This document shows, piece after piece, positions 54,396-64,000 of a stretch of DNA of 64,000 nucleotides. A program made the translations under genes and the position numbers. The stretch's first letter is position 1, and the number at the start of each line of letters is the position of its first letter. A model generated the notes under the pieces. The model was not told where the DNA came from and ran no database searches. It saw only the letters and a list, made by a program, of their open reading frames with translations. The DNA lies in assembly GCF_003286085.1 (NCBI RefSeq), contig NW_020825425.1:62001-126000 (forward strand). Direction: 5' to 3'. Source of the DNA: Drosophila persimilis. Taxonomy: Eukaryota > Arthropoda > Insecta > Diptera > Drosophilidae.

Positions 54396-54767
54396 TGTGG
54401 AGATAATGTTTTTTATTCCCAATCGGCCGACTAATTATTTCGAATTAAATAAAAGTCGGCGCAGAAATAAAATTACGATATGTTCTTTAATGCGTGACAT
54501 CCAAATTGCAGGTGTGGCTTGCCTGCCCTTTACATTGCCGCTCCGATCGCTAAGCGCAGATTCGCTCGGCCGACGTCGGTAGGCAGACGCAAAGTGGAGA
54601 TAGCGAAGAGCGAGCTGGCATAGAGCGTTTAGCAGGGCAAGCACGCGCAAAGCTTTAACAAACAAATGAATGACATAGACATAAGTAACAAACAAAATAA
54701 GCGGCTGAGGGCCAAGAATTAGGTGCTGTTTGGCAAGCAGCTAATCGGCTGTGTTCTGCTCCGAACA
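54396..54767 (-). mobile_element. 5' LTR of BEL/Pao element 4
   Basis: TGTGGAGATAATG...CCGAACA on plus; on minus it begins TGTTCGGAGC, like the LTR start of element 2 (TGTTCGGGCC). Confidence 0.85.
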
Positions 54768-54772
54768 CACAT
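54768..54772. repeat. Right target-site duplication (CACAT) of BEL element 4
   Basis: Matches 51811-51815. Confidence 0.85.
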
Positions 54773-54786
54773 TTTTAGCAATATTA

Positions 54787-54811
54787 TGTAGGCCGTCTAA
54801 CCTGGGAATTG
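54787..54811 (-). mobile_element. 25-base Mdg3-like LTR end fragment
   Basis: TGTAGGCCGTCTAACCTGGG continues AATTG; it is the reverse complement of the LTR terminus of the Mdg3-like element (45096-45120) with one mismatch. Sequence beyond differs, so it is a remnant or the start of a related LTR family. Confidence 0.5.
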
Positions 54812-55300
54812 CGAAAGCAGCGAAAATTATTGACATTTTTGAGTTTGAAAATATTTTTAATGAGCTGTACTTGAGAGATACTTTAAGCCATGAACTGCAG
54901 CTGCATTTAACTTAAATTTGGAAGTGGATAAATCTATATAATCCGAATGGGGTTGACACCTGCAGAAAACTAAGGAAATATTTATATATTCCTTAGATTT
55001 ATTTACAGTTTTTTTTATGGCATGATAATAGAATTATTAATTACTCAAATATTTATGAAGTTCAATTTAAATTGTTTTGATCAAAATTATCTTATTATAT
55101 GTACATATTTTGTAGATTTATTTATAGTAAAATGGAATAATAATAAGAATATTATGAATTATAATTATTTATATTTCTACTTAATTTTTAAATAATTATT
55201 TAAAGTTTAATTTATAATGTTTTGATCAAAATAATATTTCACATTTTATGGCTATCGATATGTAAAGTTATCGCCTGTATGTTAATGCAAATATATCGTA
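54812..55300. repeat. AT-rich DNA with a diverged tandem duplication
   Basis: About 80% A+T. Two blocks of roughly 130-170 bases repeat the order AGATTTATTTA...AGT ... AATTATTTA ... TTGTTTTGATCAAAAT (near 55000-55090 and 55113-55235). No gene is seen. Confidence 0.5.
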
Positions 55301-56704
55301 GTCTCCATAAATATTCTCTCATTGCGGTTTCAATTATGCGGCTCTTGGTCTAAGCTTTTATGATGTTTTTGGGGTCTGTGTCCACTTCCACGACGAGGGA
55401 CACTCAATTTTCAATTGCCACACTTTACTCTCTCCCCCTCTCTCTTTCCTGCTCTCTCTCTTCCCTGCTCTCGGCTTTGAGGCGGAAATTGAAGACGTTA
55501 AGAAAGTTTCAATGTATGGCATCTCTGGGAAATGTTGCGTTGAAATGTGCCACGATATTGGCAGGTGCACGTTGGGGCTAACCATTTTGCTGTTTGTCCC
55601 CCATTTAGTTGTTTGTTTGTTGATTTCCCGCCCGTTATGCTGCCGTCCGCTCCTGTTCGCTGCTGCTTCTGCTGCCATTATTATTAGGCTCAAATTGCTG
55701 CACTTTGCTGTGCATTTTAATTACCCGGCGAAGAGGCAAAGGCAAAGGCAGGCGACATCTTTGCATCTCGGAAATGTTGCACAATTTAAACGAAATGCGA
55801 AAAGGAAAAGCGAAAACGAGGCAACAACAGCCAAAGGGCGTGGATGGGGAGGGAGTTGCGGGGGGAGCATCGCTAACAAGTTGCTGCCTCGATGCCTGTC
55901 AGGGCCCGTCTTCTGTCTGTCAGTTGCACAGCCGCACCTGCCCCTATGGCTCCTTCTCTTCTGCTGGGTTTGTGGCATTTCTCAAGGGATTGCAGTATGG
56001 AAAAGTTGTCTTTTCTTTGCATTTAAAATCATACAAATTATTGTCAAAATATAAATTATTTTTATTATAAATTACTGTCCAAATCAAAGGCTATCATTCG
56101 GGGCGCATAGCTGATGGAAATGGGGTCTTCTGTGAGGGCACAGGCTAGTGAAACGCATCCTCGCTTAATCCTTGATGATGGCCATCGCGCAGCCCTACTA
56201 CTTCACGGATCACAACTTTTGTGGAGCTGCACAGTGGCCCATGGGCCAAGATCCATCTTCAAGATATTCCAGAAAATTTTAACGGTAAATATTAGCCTTC
56301 TGTAATCAAAAGTATAATTCCTTGTAATCTTTCTCTGATCTTACGGGAGTTAACCCTCCGATCTGTTTTATTGGTTCGTGTCTTCTGAATTTAACAATTG
56401 TGTTTGGGCTTTCATAAGCCAAAAGCCGCGGAGCTGCGCTGCCAGTGACGCCGGCAGCGGAGCGGCAGAACTATTTGTTCTTATCTCTTATATGTTAGTA
56501 TGTACATATATGTGTGAATATGCTCAGCGCTGTTGGCAGCGAGAGCGCGAGGGAGGATATATGTGTGTATGCATGTATATTAGTGCCGTCAAGTCATGGG
56601 AACATGCTGACGCTGCACTTGGGTCGCTCGAGGCATTCTTGAGTGAATCGTAATACGATCACCCCGAATGTCTGGGAATTTATTGTTACGAAACACTGAA
56701 ACAT
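55300..56704. other. Unassigned, possibly single-copy DNA
   Basis: Looks like ordinary Drosophila intergenic or intronic DNA: a CTCTCT-rich tract at about 55428-55475, AGGCAAAGGCAAAGGC, TTGTTTGTTTGTTG and CATACATATATGTG motifs. Open frames (for example 55512-56054) have no recognisable features. Nothing is repeated elsewhere in the window, unlike the surrounding sequence. Confidence 0.4.
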
Positions 56705-57589
56705 AGTGTTACAGTGTGTATTCTTTAAGTACCGTCGGTACAGTGGGTATTCGAAATAATGAATACTTTATGTGAATGTGTATATTATATTTAATTTAAT
56801 ATGAGCATACTACATCTCCCTCCTTTTGAAAAATAACGTAATCTAATGAAGTTATTTTATTACTATATATGTAGTTATGTATTCTTAAAAAGAAAATTTA
56901 TATATATAGTTAAATATGCGACACTGCAGTTTGCGTTTTAAAAAAGATTTTATTCTTTCACTTAAACTTAGTGCACATTGATTAGTTATTTCCCCGACGA
57001 TGAGTTATGTCCGGTGTCTTGAACGGAATTAACTTATGTTGAATTCTCCGACGGTGTCGCGATTGACGTTTGTCTTGAACAGAACTGCTTTGCCTTCCCG
57101 AATGTAGACTATTTATATCATGATGCTCGGCTTGGGATTCGGATTTGGATTCGGAGGCGTTGGCTTCGACTTCGGCTTCGGAGATGGAGTACGTGACTCG
57201 ATCGATATGTGGGAAAGGCGGCTTTTGATGAAAGGCTTCCGCTGCGTATGATCGGTGTTGCATTACTTGGGGGTGGCTGAGAATAGGGCCTCTGATTGGT
57301 CAGCTACGATGGCGTGGTTCTTGAGAATCGATTAGTAATTGATCTCTGAAGAGTGGCGTGATTCTAGTGCGGCTGGATTTTAGTGCGGCTGGATTCTAAT
57401 GCGGCATCTAGGGTTAGGGTTAGGGTGTTTGTTTACATTGCCTGCAATCGGTTACGCGTGGTCCATTTCGAGCGTGAGATTGTTTATGGGGTTTCGAAGC
57501 TGAGAGTGTCGGATTGTTTATAGTAGTGTCGGTGCAGGGTAATAGACATAGACAAGGGTATGCGGAGCATGGACTATAGATATGTCACT
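56705..57589 (-). mobile_element. Putative 3' LTR of the 17.6/297-like element
   Basis: On minus the env stop is followed by CAATGGGGG and the LTR start AGTGACATATC, the form known for 17.6/297-type LTRs. An AATAAA lies at 56953-56948 on minus. The far end is placed at the AGTGTTACAGTG (plus) at 56705 on termini alone; 885 bases is long for the family. It contains GCGGCTGGATTCTA repeats and three TTAGGG-like units at 57413-57429. Confidence 0.5.
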
Positions 57590-57616
57590 CCCCCATTGTT
57601 AGATTTAAGCCTGTCC

Positions 57617-60000
57617 TCAGGCGATTATCCTTGGATATAGTTCAGGTGCGTCTAAAACTGTGCCTGCTGGGGATTCTTCGTCTTCGTCTAAGGATGTTTC
57701 TATGTGCGGGTTGGTTTTAGGCTTATTGCTTTTACTTAGACTAAACAATTTGTAGCTTAATCCTATTATGATTATGACAAATAGTAGTATTAAGCTTACA
57801 TGTAATACATTATTTAATTGCGTATTTTCTATTACGATTTCTTTGGTTTGCAAATAAGACAGTGGTTTAATTTTTGTTACGTTATTGTTGATGTATATGC
57901 TCTGTGCAAATTCTGGTATTGAGTTGGATATTAAGAATTCGTTTAATTGTACGCTGCAATTATGTATTTTTATACCCGATACTCAAAATGAGTATTGGGG
58001 TATATTAGATTTGTGGTAAAAGTGGATGTGTGTAACGTCCAGAAGGAATCGTTTCCGACCCCATAAAGTATATATATTCTTGATCAGCATCAATAGCCGA
58101 GTCGATTGAGCCATGTCTGTCTGTCCGTCCGTCCGTCTGTCCGTCCGTCCGTCTGTCCGTCTGTCCGTCCCCTTCAGCGCCTAATGCTCAAAGACTATAA
58201 GAGCTAGAGCAACGATGTTTTGGATCCAGACTTCTGTGATATGTCACTGCTCCAAAAATATTTCAAAACTTTGCCCCGCCCACTTCCGCCCCCACAAAGT
58301 GCGAAAATCTGTGGCATCCACAATTTCGACGATACGAGAAAACTAAAAACGCAGAATCGTAGAAGATGACTATTTCTTCTAGAGTGCAAAATCTGAACCA
58401 GATCGTATAATTATTACAGCCAGAATCACGAAAACAATTTCACTCTTTCTCGCTCTGTCTCACTCTAACACACAGGTTTCATGGTCGGTTTTGCCAATTG
58501 CAAAATATGAGTTCAAGGATCTCAGAACCTATAAGAGCCAGAGCAACCAAATTTGGTATCCACACTCCTGTGATATCGGACCTTGACCGTTTCGTGTCCA
58601 AATTTCGCCACACCCCCTTCCGCCCCCGCAAAGGACGAAAATCTGAGGCAACCACAAATCTCAGAGACTATTAAGGCTAGAGTAACCAAATTTGGTACAC
58701 ACACTCCTCTAAGATGTCACTATAAAACGTATATCTCAGAATTTCGCCCCACCCCCTTCCGCCCCACCAAAGGACGAAAATCTGTTGCATCCACAATATT
58801 GCAGATTTGAGAAAACTAAAAACGCAGAATCATAGATAATGACCATATCTATCAGATTGCTAAATCTGGATCAGATCAGATCAGATCATTTTTATAGCCA
58901 AAAGGAACAAATCAATTTGCAGTGGCTACGCAGCGCCCGACGTCACGCACAGACTGATTTTCTGTCTCTCTCGCACGCACTCTTTGTCGTGTCGTTTAAT
59001 ATTAGCGGCGTCTGCCGGAGGAGAGCCATACTGACTTAGAGTTGCGGTGTCCGCAGCAACTCACAACGTTCCCCCTCGTTATTAATGCGTTACCTTCTAC
59101 TTTTATTTCTTGGTTTAGGCAATCTTGGTTTAATAAGGTTTTTGGTAATTTCCAAGTTAACAATATATTGGGTTCTATGAAATTTATTTGAAAGTTTTGG
59201 TGTGCCTTGGTGTATGGACATTTTGTTTCTACTTGTTTGACTATTCCTGAAATACATTCGTCATTTATTTTTCGTTTTGATTCTTTTTCATATACCTCGT
59301 ATTCTAGAATGTAATAATTGTTTTGCGTTAGGTCAGTGAGGATGTTATTATCTTCATCTGGATATGGAACAATTTTAAGTATAGGAATATTTCTGATCTC
59401 TCGTGGGATGTTGGAAATTATTAGTATTTCGTTAGTGTCTGATTTCAACCAAGTAGATGATTTAATATTTAATAATTTCTCTGAATCGATGTGTTTCAGG
59501 TAATCCTGCCTCAATAATTTTGGATTAAAGATACCTAATCTTGTTAGCTGCATGCCTAATTCAATATCCTCTATGTACTCAGTAAAATGTTGAAGGTTAA
59601 ATATTAATATTTCTAGTTGTTTATTTCTGTCATTATCTTTGTTTAATTTATTGACAACTTCTATGCCGGAATTTACTGCTTGAATTACTAAGTTTAATTC
59701 GTTAACTTGAACATTGTGGCTAGCCAGATTGTCTAATTTCCCTTCTAATTCGACCTTATCATCTTGATCTAACGTTCCAAATAGATATTGTGCCTACTGC
59801 ATTTATAAGGCCTCTTCTGTTTCTTTTGGCTATTTTTATGCCGTTGAATTCGCGTTGCAATTTCTCGACTAAATATTGAACTTGGATTTCGTTATCAAAT
59901 TGGGTTGCCTGTTCTAGTAAACTCTGATCGGTATTCGTCCGGTAGCTTGTAGGACGGTGAACATTAGTAAGATTATAATCCTAATTATGTTGTAGCTCCG
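57617..60000 (-). pseudogene. Envelope gene of the 17.6/297-like element, interrupted by a Helentron
   Basis: A signal-peptide-like start ([14 protein letters not shown]) lies near 59990-59930. A furin-type basic site followed by a glycine-rich hydrophobic segment is near 59800, with a small insertion that shifts the frame at that point. The ectodomain frame continues 59553-59083 (LLTWKLPKTLLNQDCLNQEI). The Helentron then intervenes. The membrane anchor VLHVSLILLFVIIIIGLSYK and a charged cytoplasmic tail are at 57850-57617. The protein would be a baculovirus-F-like fusion glycoprotein; this copy is broken at two places at least. Confidence 0.75.
57971..59080 (+). mobile_element. Near-full-length Helentron in env, 1110 bp
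   Basis: Starts TATACCCGATACTC after a T-run and ends CCCCCTCGTT before ATTAATG. Compared with the copy at 40527 it has a longer GTCCGTCC microsatellite and lacks the 16-base subterminal inverted repeat (ACTTAGAGTTGC in place of ACTTAGTATCGGGTATAACC). The two are otherwise closely similar, suggesting recent spread. Confidence 0.9.
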
Positions 60001-61105
60001 GATTCCCAGTACTCTGTTCGGGTACTCTGCAATTATCGTGTTTACTTGTATTAGATTTCTTCTTTCTTTTGAATTTTGCTTTATAGTGGGTGATTTTTCT
60101 ACCCCTATTCTTTTCTTCATAATGTTTTTCGTCTACCTGTCTAATTTCACCCGTCCTTTTGAAAGGATTTGTTACCTTAGACTTAACTAGAGGTGATAGT
60201 TTATAGCGGGTATCTACTTCATACTCTATGCGGTTTTTATTTAATTGAGTGATTTTATTCACTTTATTTAGTTGGGTGTCGTAATCAGGTGAGCCTGCAT
60301 AAATGAATATATCAGCTGGTGTCCTATTTGTGGTATTATGTTTGGTTTTATGATTATAAGTATAAAGAATTAATTCAAACTTCGTGAATCTATGTTCTGG
60401 GTTATCCTCGCTAGCTATTATTCTTAATTTTTCATTTACTGTTTTATGAAATCTTTCTACGTCAGCTACTCCATTTTTGCTGGAAGTGATCTCTATTTTG
60501 ACATTTTCCGCATTCAACCATGCTTGCAATGCTGCGCACATAAAGGCTGAATCTTTGTCGGCTTTAATTCCCTGTGGCTTGCCCATTTCGTTAAAGACTT
60601 TCATGATGGCTCTCTTTGTTTCTAACCAGTCACGACTCTTAACTTCTACAAGGGTAGCGAATTTAGAATATACATCAATGCATGATAGGAATTGTTGATT
60701 GCCTACCAGATAAAAATCCATGACATACTTTTCTCTGATATTTTGTATTTCGGGGGTGATTTCGAAGGTTAGATTGGTGTTACGATGCTCTGTTTTAGCA
60801 ACGTTGCACGTAGGACATTCATTGATAATATTTTGGATTAATTTTTGATAATCGGGGTAGTAGAATTTTCCTTTAAACCAATTAGTGGTCTTTTCGATAC
60901 CTGGGTGAAGACGCTCTTTATGCTTCTTCAATATTTGTTCCTTGAATTCGGAGTAGTTCGAAATATCTATGAGTTTGGTATTGGATTTAATCAGTTTTGT
61001 GAAGTGATTTGGACTGATTAGACTGATAGTAATTGATTGGTCGCTCTGTAAGTGGAATATAATTTGTATTATCTTCTTGCGCGCTATGGACCGTTGCACA
61101 ATCAC
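59981..61105 (-). CDS. Integrase of the 17.6/297-like element
   Basis: A 374-residue open frame. The HHCC finger is [20 protein letters not shown]...CPTCNVAK. The core has MDFYLVG, where the first catalytic D lies, then [30 protein letters not shown] with the second D, and [16 protein letters not shown] with the catalytic E. The C-terminal basic tail runs into env, as in related elements. The frame also contains the end of the RNase H-integrase linker in another frame. It is open but cut off from gag and RT. Confidence 0.8.
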   Translation of the reverse strand: MIVQRSIARKKIIQIIFHLQSDQSITISLISPNHFTKLIKSNTKLIDISNYSEFKEQILKKHKERLHPGIEKTTNWFKGKFYYPDYQKLIQNIINECPTCNVAKTEHRNTNLTFEITPEIQNIREKYVMDFYLVGNQQFLSCIDVYSKFATLVEVKSRDWLETKRAIMKVFNEMGKPQGIKADKDSAFMCAALQAWLNAENVKIEITSSKNGVADVERFHKTVNEKLRIIASEDNPEHRFTKFELILYTYNHKTKHNTTNRTPADIFIYAGSPDYDTQLNKVNKITQLNKNRIEYEVDTRYKLSPLVKSKVTNPFKRTGEIRQVDEKHYEEKNRGRKITHYKAKFKRKKKSNTSKHDNCRVPEQSTGNPELQHN

Positions 61106-61463
61106 TATTAATGGTTTCCCCGAGTAGGTTTTCGTTAATCTTTACTCTTGATAGCGCATCGGCTACATGGTTTTCCTTTCCTGGTAAATGTTTTATTTTG
61201 AAGTCAAATTCATTTAATTTGATCTTCCATCGTTGTAGCTTCATATTTGGCTCCTTGAGGTTATTCAACCAAATCAAGGGTTTGTGATCACTTAATATCT
61301 CAAACGTTCTACCAAACAGGTATGATCTGAAATACTTAGTTGCCCAAACTATGGCTAGTAATTCCTTTTCTATTGCTGAATAATTGATTTCATGTTCGTT
61401 TAAGGTTCTACTTGCATAGCAAATTGGTTTGTGGTCTTGCGACAACACTGCTCCTAATGCAAT
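60987..61463 (-). pseudogene. RNase H domain of the 17.6/297-like element (5'-truncated)
   Basis: [53 protein letters not shown] and ADALSRV identify RNase H. It begins abruptly at the BEL element 5 LTR. Confidence 0.85.
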
Positions 61464-61841
61464 TGTTACGGCAGAAACCGCAGCGGCAGCTCTAAATATC
61501 ACTGCGCCTAACAGTCCTGAATATCACTGCGCCTAACAGCCCTGAATATCACTGCGTTAACAGCACAAACATTAACAGCGCTGAGCAAAGGGTTAATCAG
61601 GGCGAACGGCAGCTATAGGCGAGAAAAGGAGAAGGCAAGAAAAGAGGAAGAACGAAAACAAAGGCAGCGGAAAAAGCACTGAAGCGGTACAAGTTTTTTA
61701 GCGCTAGCTCGTAGTTTAACACCCGCCCGAATTTGTAAATGAATAAATGCATAAAATAAATCAAACCAATAAAACCGATCTGAAGAACAAAACCACGAGA
61801 GGCGTATTGAACACGGGAGGCTTATCAAACGTACGGCCCCA
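61464..61841 (+). mobile_element. 5' LTR of BEL/Pao element 5
   Basis: TGTTACGGCAGAAACC...GGCCCCA, 378 bases. It contains three repeats of AATATCACTGCGCCTAACAG-type sequence (about 61494-61560) and AATAAATGC near 61742. A primer-site-like TGGAGGCGTTGCCCGG follows at 61846-61861. The 3' LTR lies outside the window. Confidence 0.65.
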
Positions 61842-61845
61842 GATT

Positions 61846-61861
61846 TGGAGGCGTTGCCCGG
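61846..61861 (+). other. Candidate primer-binding site of BEL element 5
   Basis: TGGAGGCGTTGCCCGG begins with TGG, the complement of a tRNA CCA end, four bases after the LTR. The tRNA is not identified from memory. Confidence 0.5.
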
Positions 61862-62009
61862 CGCGGCAATATAATAACTTTTCCTGCGCAACAGAGAGCA
61901 AATCGAATAATTACGACCGACAGAAAGAAGATCGGCGTGCGACGCAGTCAGCTGCGTCACGAGGGATTCGACTTTGCAGGACTGTACAAAAAAGACACCG
62001 GAGTAAAAT

Positions 62010-63367
62010 GGACGGAAATGCAAGGGAAACTCATCGCGTCAGGGATACATATCTATAGATGTGATCTCGTCGGCAACAACGGCCACACCTAACGTGTCCA
62101 CCACAGCCCCAACGAGCCATCAAGCACCAGAGCATACCAACCAGGAGGAGGGGTGGATCAAGCCTTTTCACCAAGAACGAGCCTTTTAGATAGCTGGGAA
62201 ACGTTCGCTCAGCAGAGAGCGAGAGTACGCCACGGCCTTCGAGGGAATGCGCTCCATCCCGACGCATTCCAGACTGCCTCAAGCAGGAGGCCTCATGAGC
62301 TCCACGGTAATCAACGGAGGCTGGGACAGAGCAGTTCCCAACTGGACCGGAGTCTACATGTCAGGACCCACGGAAGCCTCGCGGACTGGAATGCCTACTG
62401 GGCTGAATCCGAACGAGACAATGCCAGTCGGCGCCATGTGGCATCCAATGGCCGCACCGGCGCTGGGTACCAACCTGCATGGGCAAAACCCCTTCATTCG
62501 CGCCCCGACTGCGTACGTGAGTAATCAAGCGGTCGCGCCAGCGGGGGCGGAGAGATGCTTGACAGCATCCCAGATAGCCGCAAGACAAGTCATCAACAAG
62601 GATCTACCATGCTTTTCTGGAAACCCCGAGGAATGGCCCATGTTCATAGTAAACTTCGAGCGATCCACAGAACGCTGCGGACTCAGCGATCAAGAGAATC
62701 TCATGAGGCTGCAAAGGTGCCTGAAAGGTGCTGCTTTGGAAGCAGTACGAGGAAAATTAATGACGGCCGACCAGAGGCCATATATCACACCCTGCAGACG
62801 AAGCTAAGAATGGAGCCGTCCGTGAAATCGAGCAGCATCGAAAGCCTAGTGCGCCTGGCGCTGTCGGTGCAAAATTATCGCGCTACTGTTGACGCGATAG
62901 GACTGTCCGCCTATCTGAACGACCCAATGTTACTTCGCGACCTTGTGGAGAAACTCCCATTCGACTTGAAACTGGATTGGGCCAGACAAAGCGCTGGACT
63001 TCCGAGGGTAAATATCGCTGTTTTCGACGATTGGCTATTCCGAGTCGCATCGTGCGCAAGCACCGTGATGCCAGTAGCACCCGAGAAAGAAGTCTGCACG
63101 AAGGAGAAGAACCCAAGAATCCGGCTTATGGTGCACAATGATAGCAGCGCACAACCGCCCTGCCGTAGGTGCAATGGGGCCCACAAATTGGAGGACTGTA
63201 AGCAGTTCCTGGAGCTAGAAGGGCCAGGTAGATGGAACTTCGTCAGAGAAAATAAGCTATGCTGGAGGTGCCTTGGCAAACACTTTATAAGGCACTGTAA
63301 GTCAACAAGAGTATGTTCCGTCGACGGCTGCTCGAGAAAGCACCATTTTCCTCCTCCACAACAGTAA
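62010..63367 (+). pseudogene. BEL/Pao element 5 gag
   Basis: Gag starts near 62010 in frame-broken pieces. The capsid block KDLPCFSGNPEEWPMFIVNF and RLQRCLKGAALEAVRGKLMT is in the frame 62247-62807. A frameshift near 62780 moves to the frame ending 63367, with LVEKLPFDLKLDWARQSAGL and zinc knuckles CRRCNGAHKLEDC and CWRCLGKHFIRHCKSTRVC. The PEEWPMFI wording is typical of Pao/Tas-type gag, a different lineage from elements 1-4. Confidence 0.8.
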
Positions 63368-63399
63368 CCAGCAAAGCTCTAGGGTAGAGAATAGACCGA

Positions 63400-64000
63400 A
63401 GGAAAGCACTACGGTACTGCACACGATGCAGAACGAAGCTGCGTTGTTTAGATACGTCCCCTTAACATTGTATGGACCGAACGGCCAAATGCAAGTGTTC
63501 GCACTGATAGACGAAGGATCCGCCTGTACCCTAATCGAGACGGAGATAACGGAAAAACTAGGTATCGATGGCCCCTCGGACGAGCTATGCCTACGCTGGA
63601 CTGGAGACATCACGCAGAGAGAATCTCAATCCAAATGGATAAGCCTAGCGATGTCTCCAAGGGACAATGTGGCTCGCAGATTCACGCTTCAAAACGTGAG
63701 AACAGTAAAAAACCTGGATCTGCCGAAGCAGACGCTGGACGACTCAATCCTAAAATCCCATTCGCACTTGGAAAAGCTACCGATACTCAGCTACAAGGAC
63801 GTGAGAGCGTCATTGATCATCGGATTGGACAACGTGAAACTTGGAGTGCCACTGACCGTCAAAGAACGCGAGAATTCCGAATTTATCGCCGCCAAGTCCA
63901 GGTTGGGGTGGTCTGTTTATGGCCGCAGAAAGGGCGACGGGCCAGCGAGTCCGCGGGTAATGCACGTATGCGAATGTAATAAACACCCACAGCTGGACAC
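63400..64000 (+). pseudogene. BEL/Pao element 5 protease and start of pol (runs off the window)
   Basis: The translated frame has LTLYGPNGQMQVFALIDEGS, a DxGS-type aspartic protease site, then ACTLIETEITEKLGIDG. After an internal stretch, LPILSYKDVRASLIIGLDNV and LGWSVYGRRKGDGPAS mark the post-protease region common to BEL elements. It continues past position 64000. Confidence 0.7.

Larger units (their letters stand above)
51816..54767 (-). mobile_element. BEL/Pao element 4, internally deleted
   Basis: Right (5') LTR 54396-54767 (372 bases) and left LTR remnant 51816-52129 share more than 300 bases. The left LTR lacks its outer U3 part on minus and joins internal sequence at about 52129. The leader TTTGGTGACCCCGACGTGAT is next to the right LTR on minus. 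Gag and protease are present; RT, RNase H and integrase are gone. The CACAT target duplication proves both ends belong to one insertion. Confidence 0.88.
57590..61463 (-). mobile_element. 17.6/297-like errantivirus internal region (RNase H-integrase-env)
   Basis: On minus from right to left: RNase H (61463-60987), integrase (61105-59981), env (about 60000-57617) with a Helentron inside (57971-59080), then the 3' LTR. The 5' half, with gag, protease and most of RT, is cut off at 61463 by BEL element 5. Confidence 0.85.

Noticed and set aside
55512-56070. 180- and 121-residue frames as host genes
   Set aside because: Low-complexity, overlapping on both strands, no family resemblance; they look like ordinary intergenic DNA.
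57405-57435. Interstitial telomere
   Set aside because: Only three units, within a putative LTR, in a fly-like genome that uses retrotransposon telomeres.
1-64000. tRNA or rRNA genes
   Set aside because: tRNA-Leu-like blocks at 2306 and 44812 are only 14-16 bases long; no cloverleaf or rRNA sequence was recognised.

Overview
The window looks like gene-poor, repeat-dense eukaryotic DNA from a Drosophila species, probably pericentromeric or Y-linked heterochromatin. Almost every base belongs to transposable elements (TEs) inserted into one another: Ty3/gypsy-type and BEL/Pao-type LTR elements, two LOA-like and one Jockey-like LINE, and many copies of a roughly 1.1-kb INE-1/DINE-type Helentron. 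The Helentron resembles the ISY/ISX elements known from D. miranda, and the LOA-like LINEs recall elements described from the obscura group. Together they suggest an obscura-group species; this is inference, since no database could be searched.

Layout. 1-2644: plus-strand Mdg3/micropia-like pol and partial LTR. 2653-26140: one plus-strand gypsy-type (errantivirus-like) element cut into four pieces (2760-3283, 13303-15235, 18961-19589, 25139-26140 with 3' LTR). The intervals hold a minus-strand gypsy-like element (3491-8028, resuming at 13269-13302) with its own LOA-like LINE A (8043-13254), a Jockey-like LINE (15236-18960) split by a Helentron palindrome, and LOA-like LINE B (19590-25138). 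26141-27480: envelope fragment of another errantivirus-like element. 27948-28667: solo LTR fragment. 28668-33643, 34811-40526, 46510-49771, 51816-54767 and 61464-64000: five BEL/Pao elements. 42654-45120: a young, internally deleted Mdg3-like element inside a Helentron. 56705-61463: minus-strand 17.6/297-like errantivirus with a Helentron in env.

The material that is not obviously TE lies between 27484 and 51815. It holds three copies of a TAF5-like coding segment, each followed by an antisense Lys/Arg/Cys-rich (protamine-like) reading frame, and two copies of a proteasome-alpha-like 5' gene end that keep an intron-like splice acceptor. With the later TE insertions subtracted, the three TAF5-like copies are about 1.8 kb and 1.4 kb apart. 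This implies a tandem array of a small host-gene unit that was later broken up by transposons. TAF5-like and protamine-like genes have testis-specific versions in flies, so sex-chromosome gene amplification is the most attractive hypothesis. No intact host gene was seen. Nearly all TE coding regions are broken; LINE A ORF2 (8188-11781, minus) is the best-preserved long frame.
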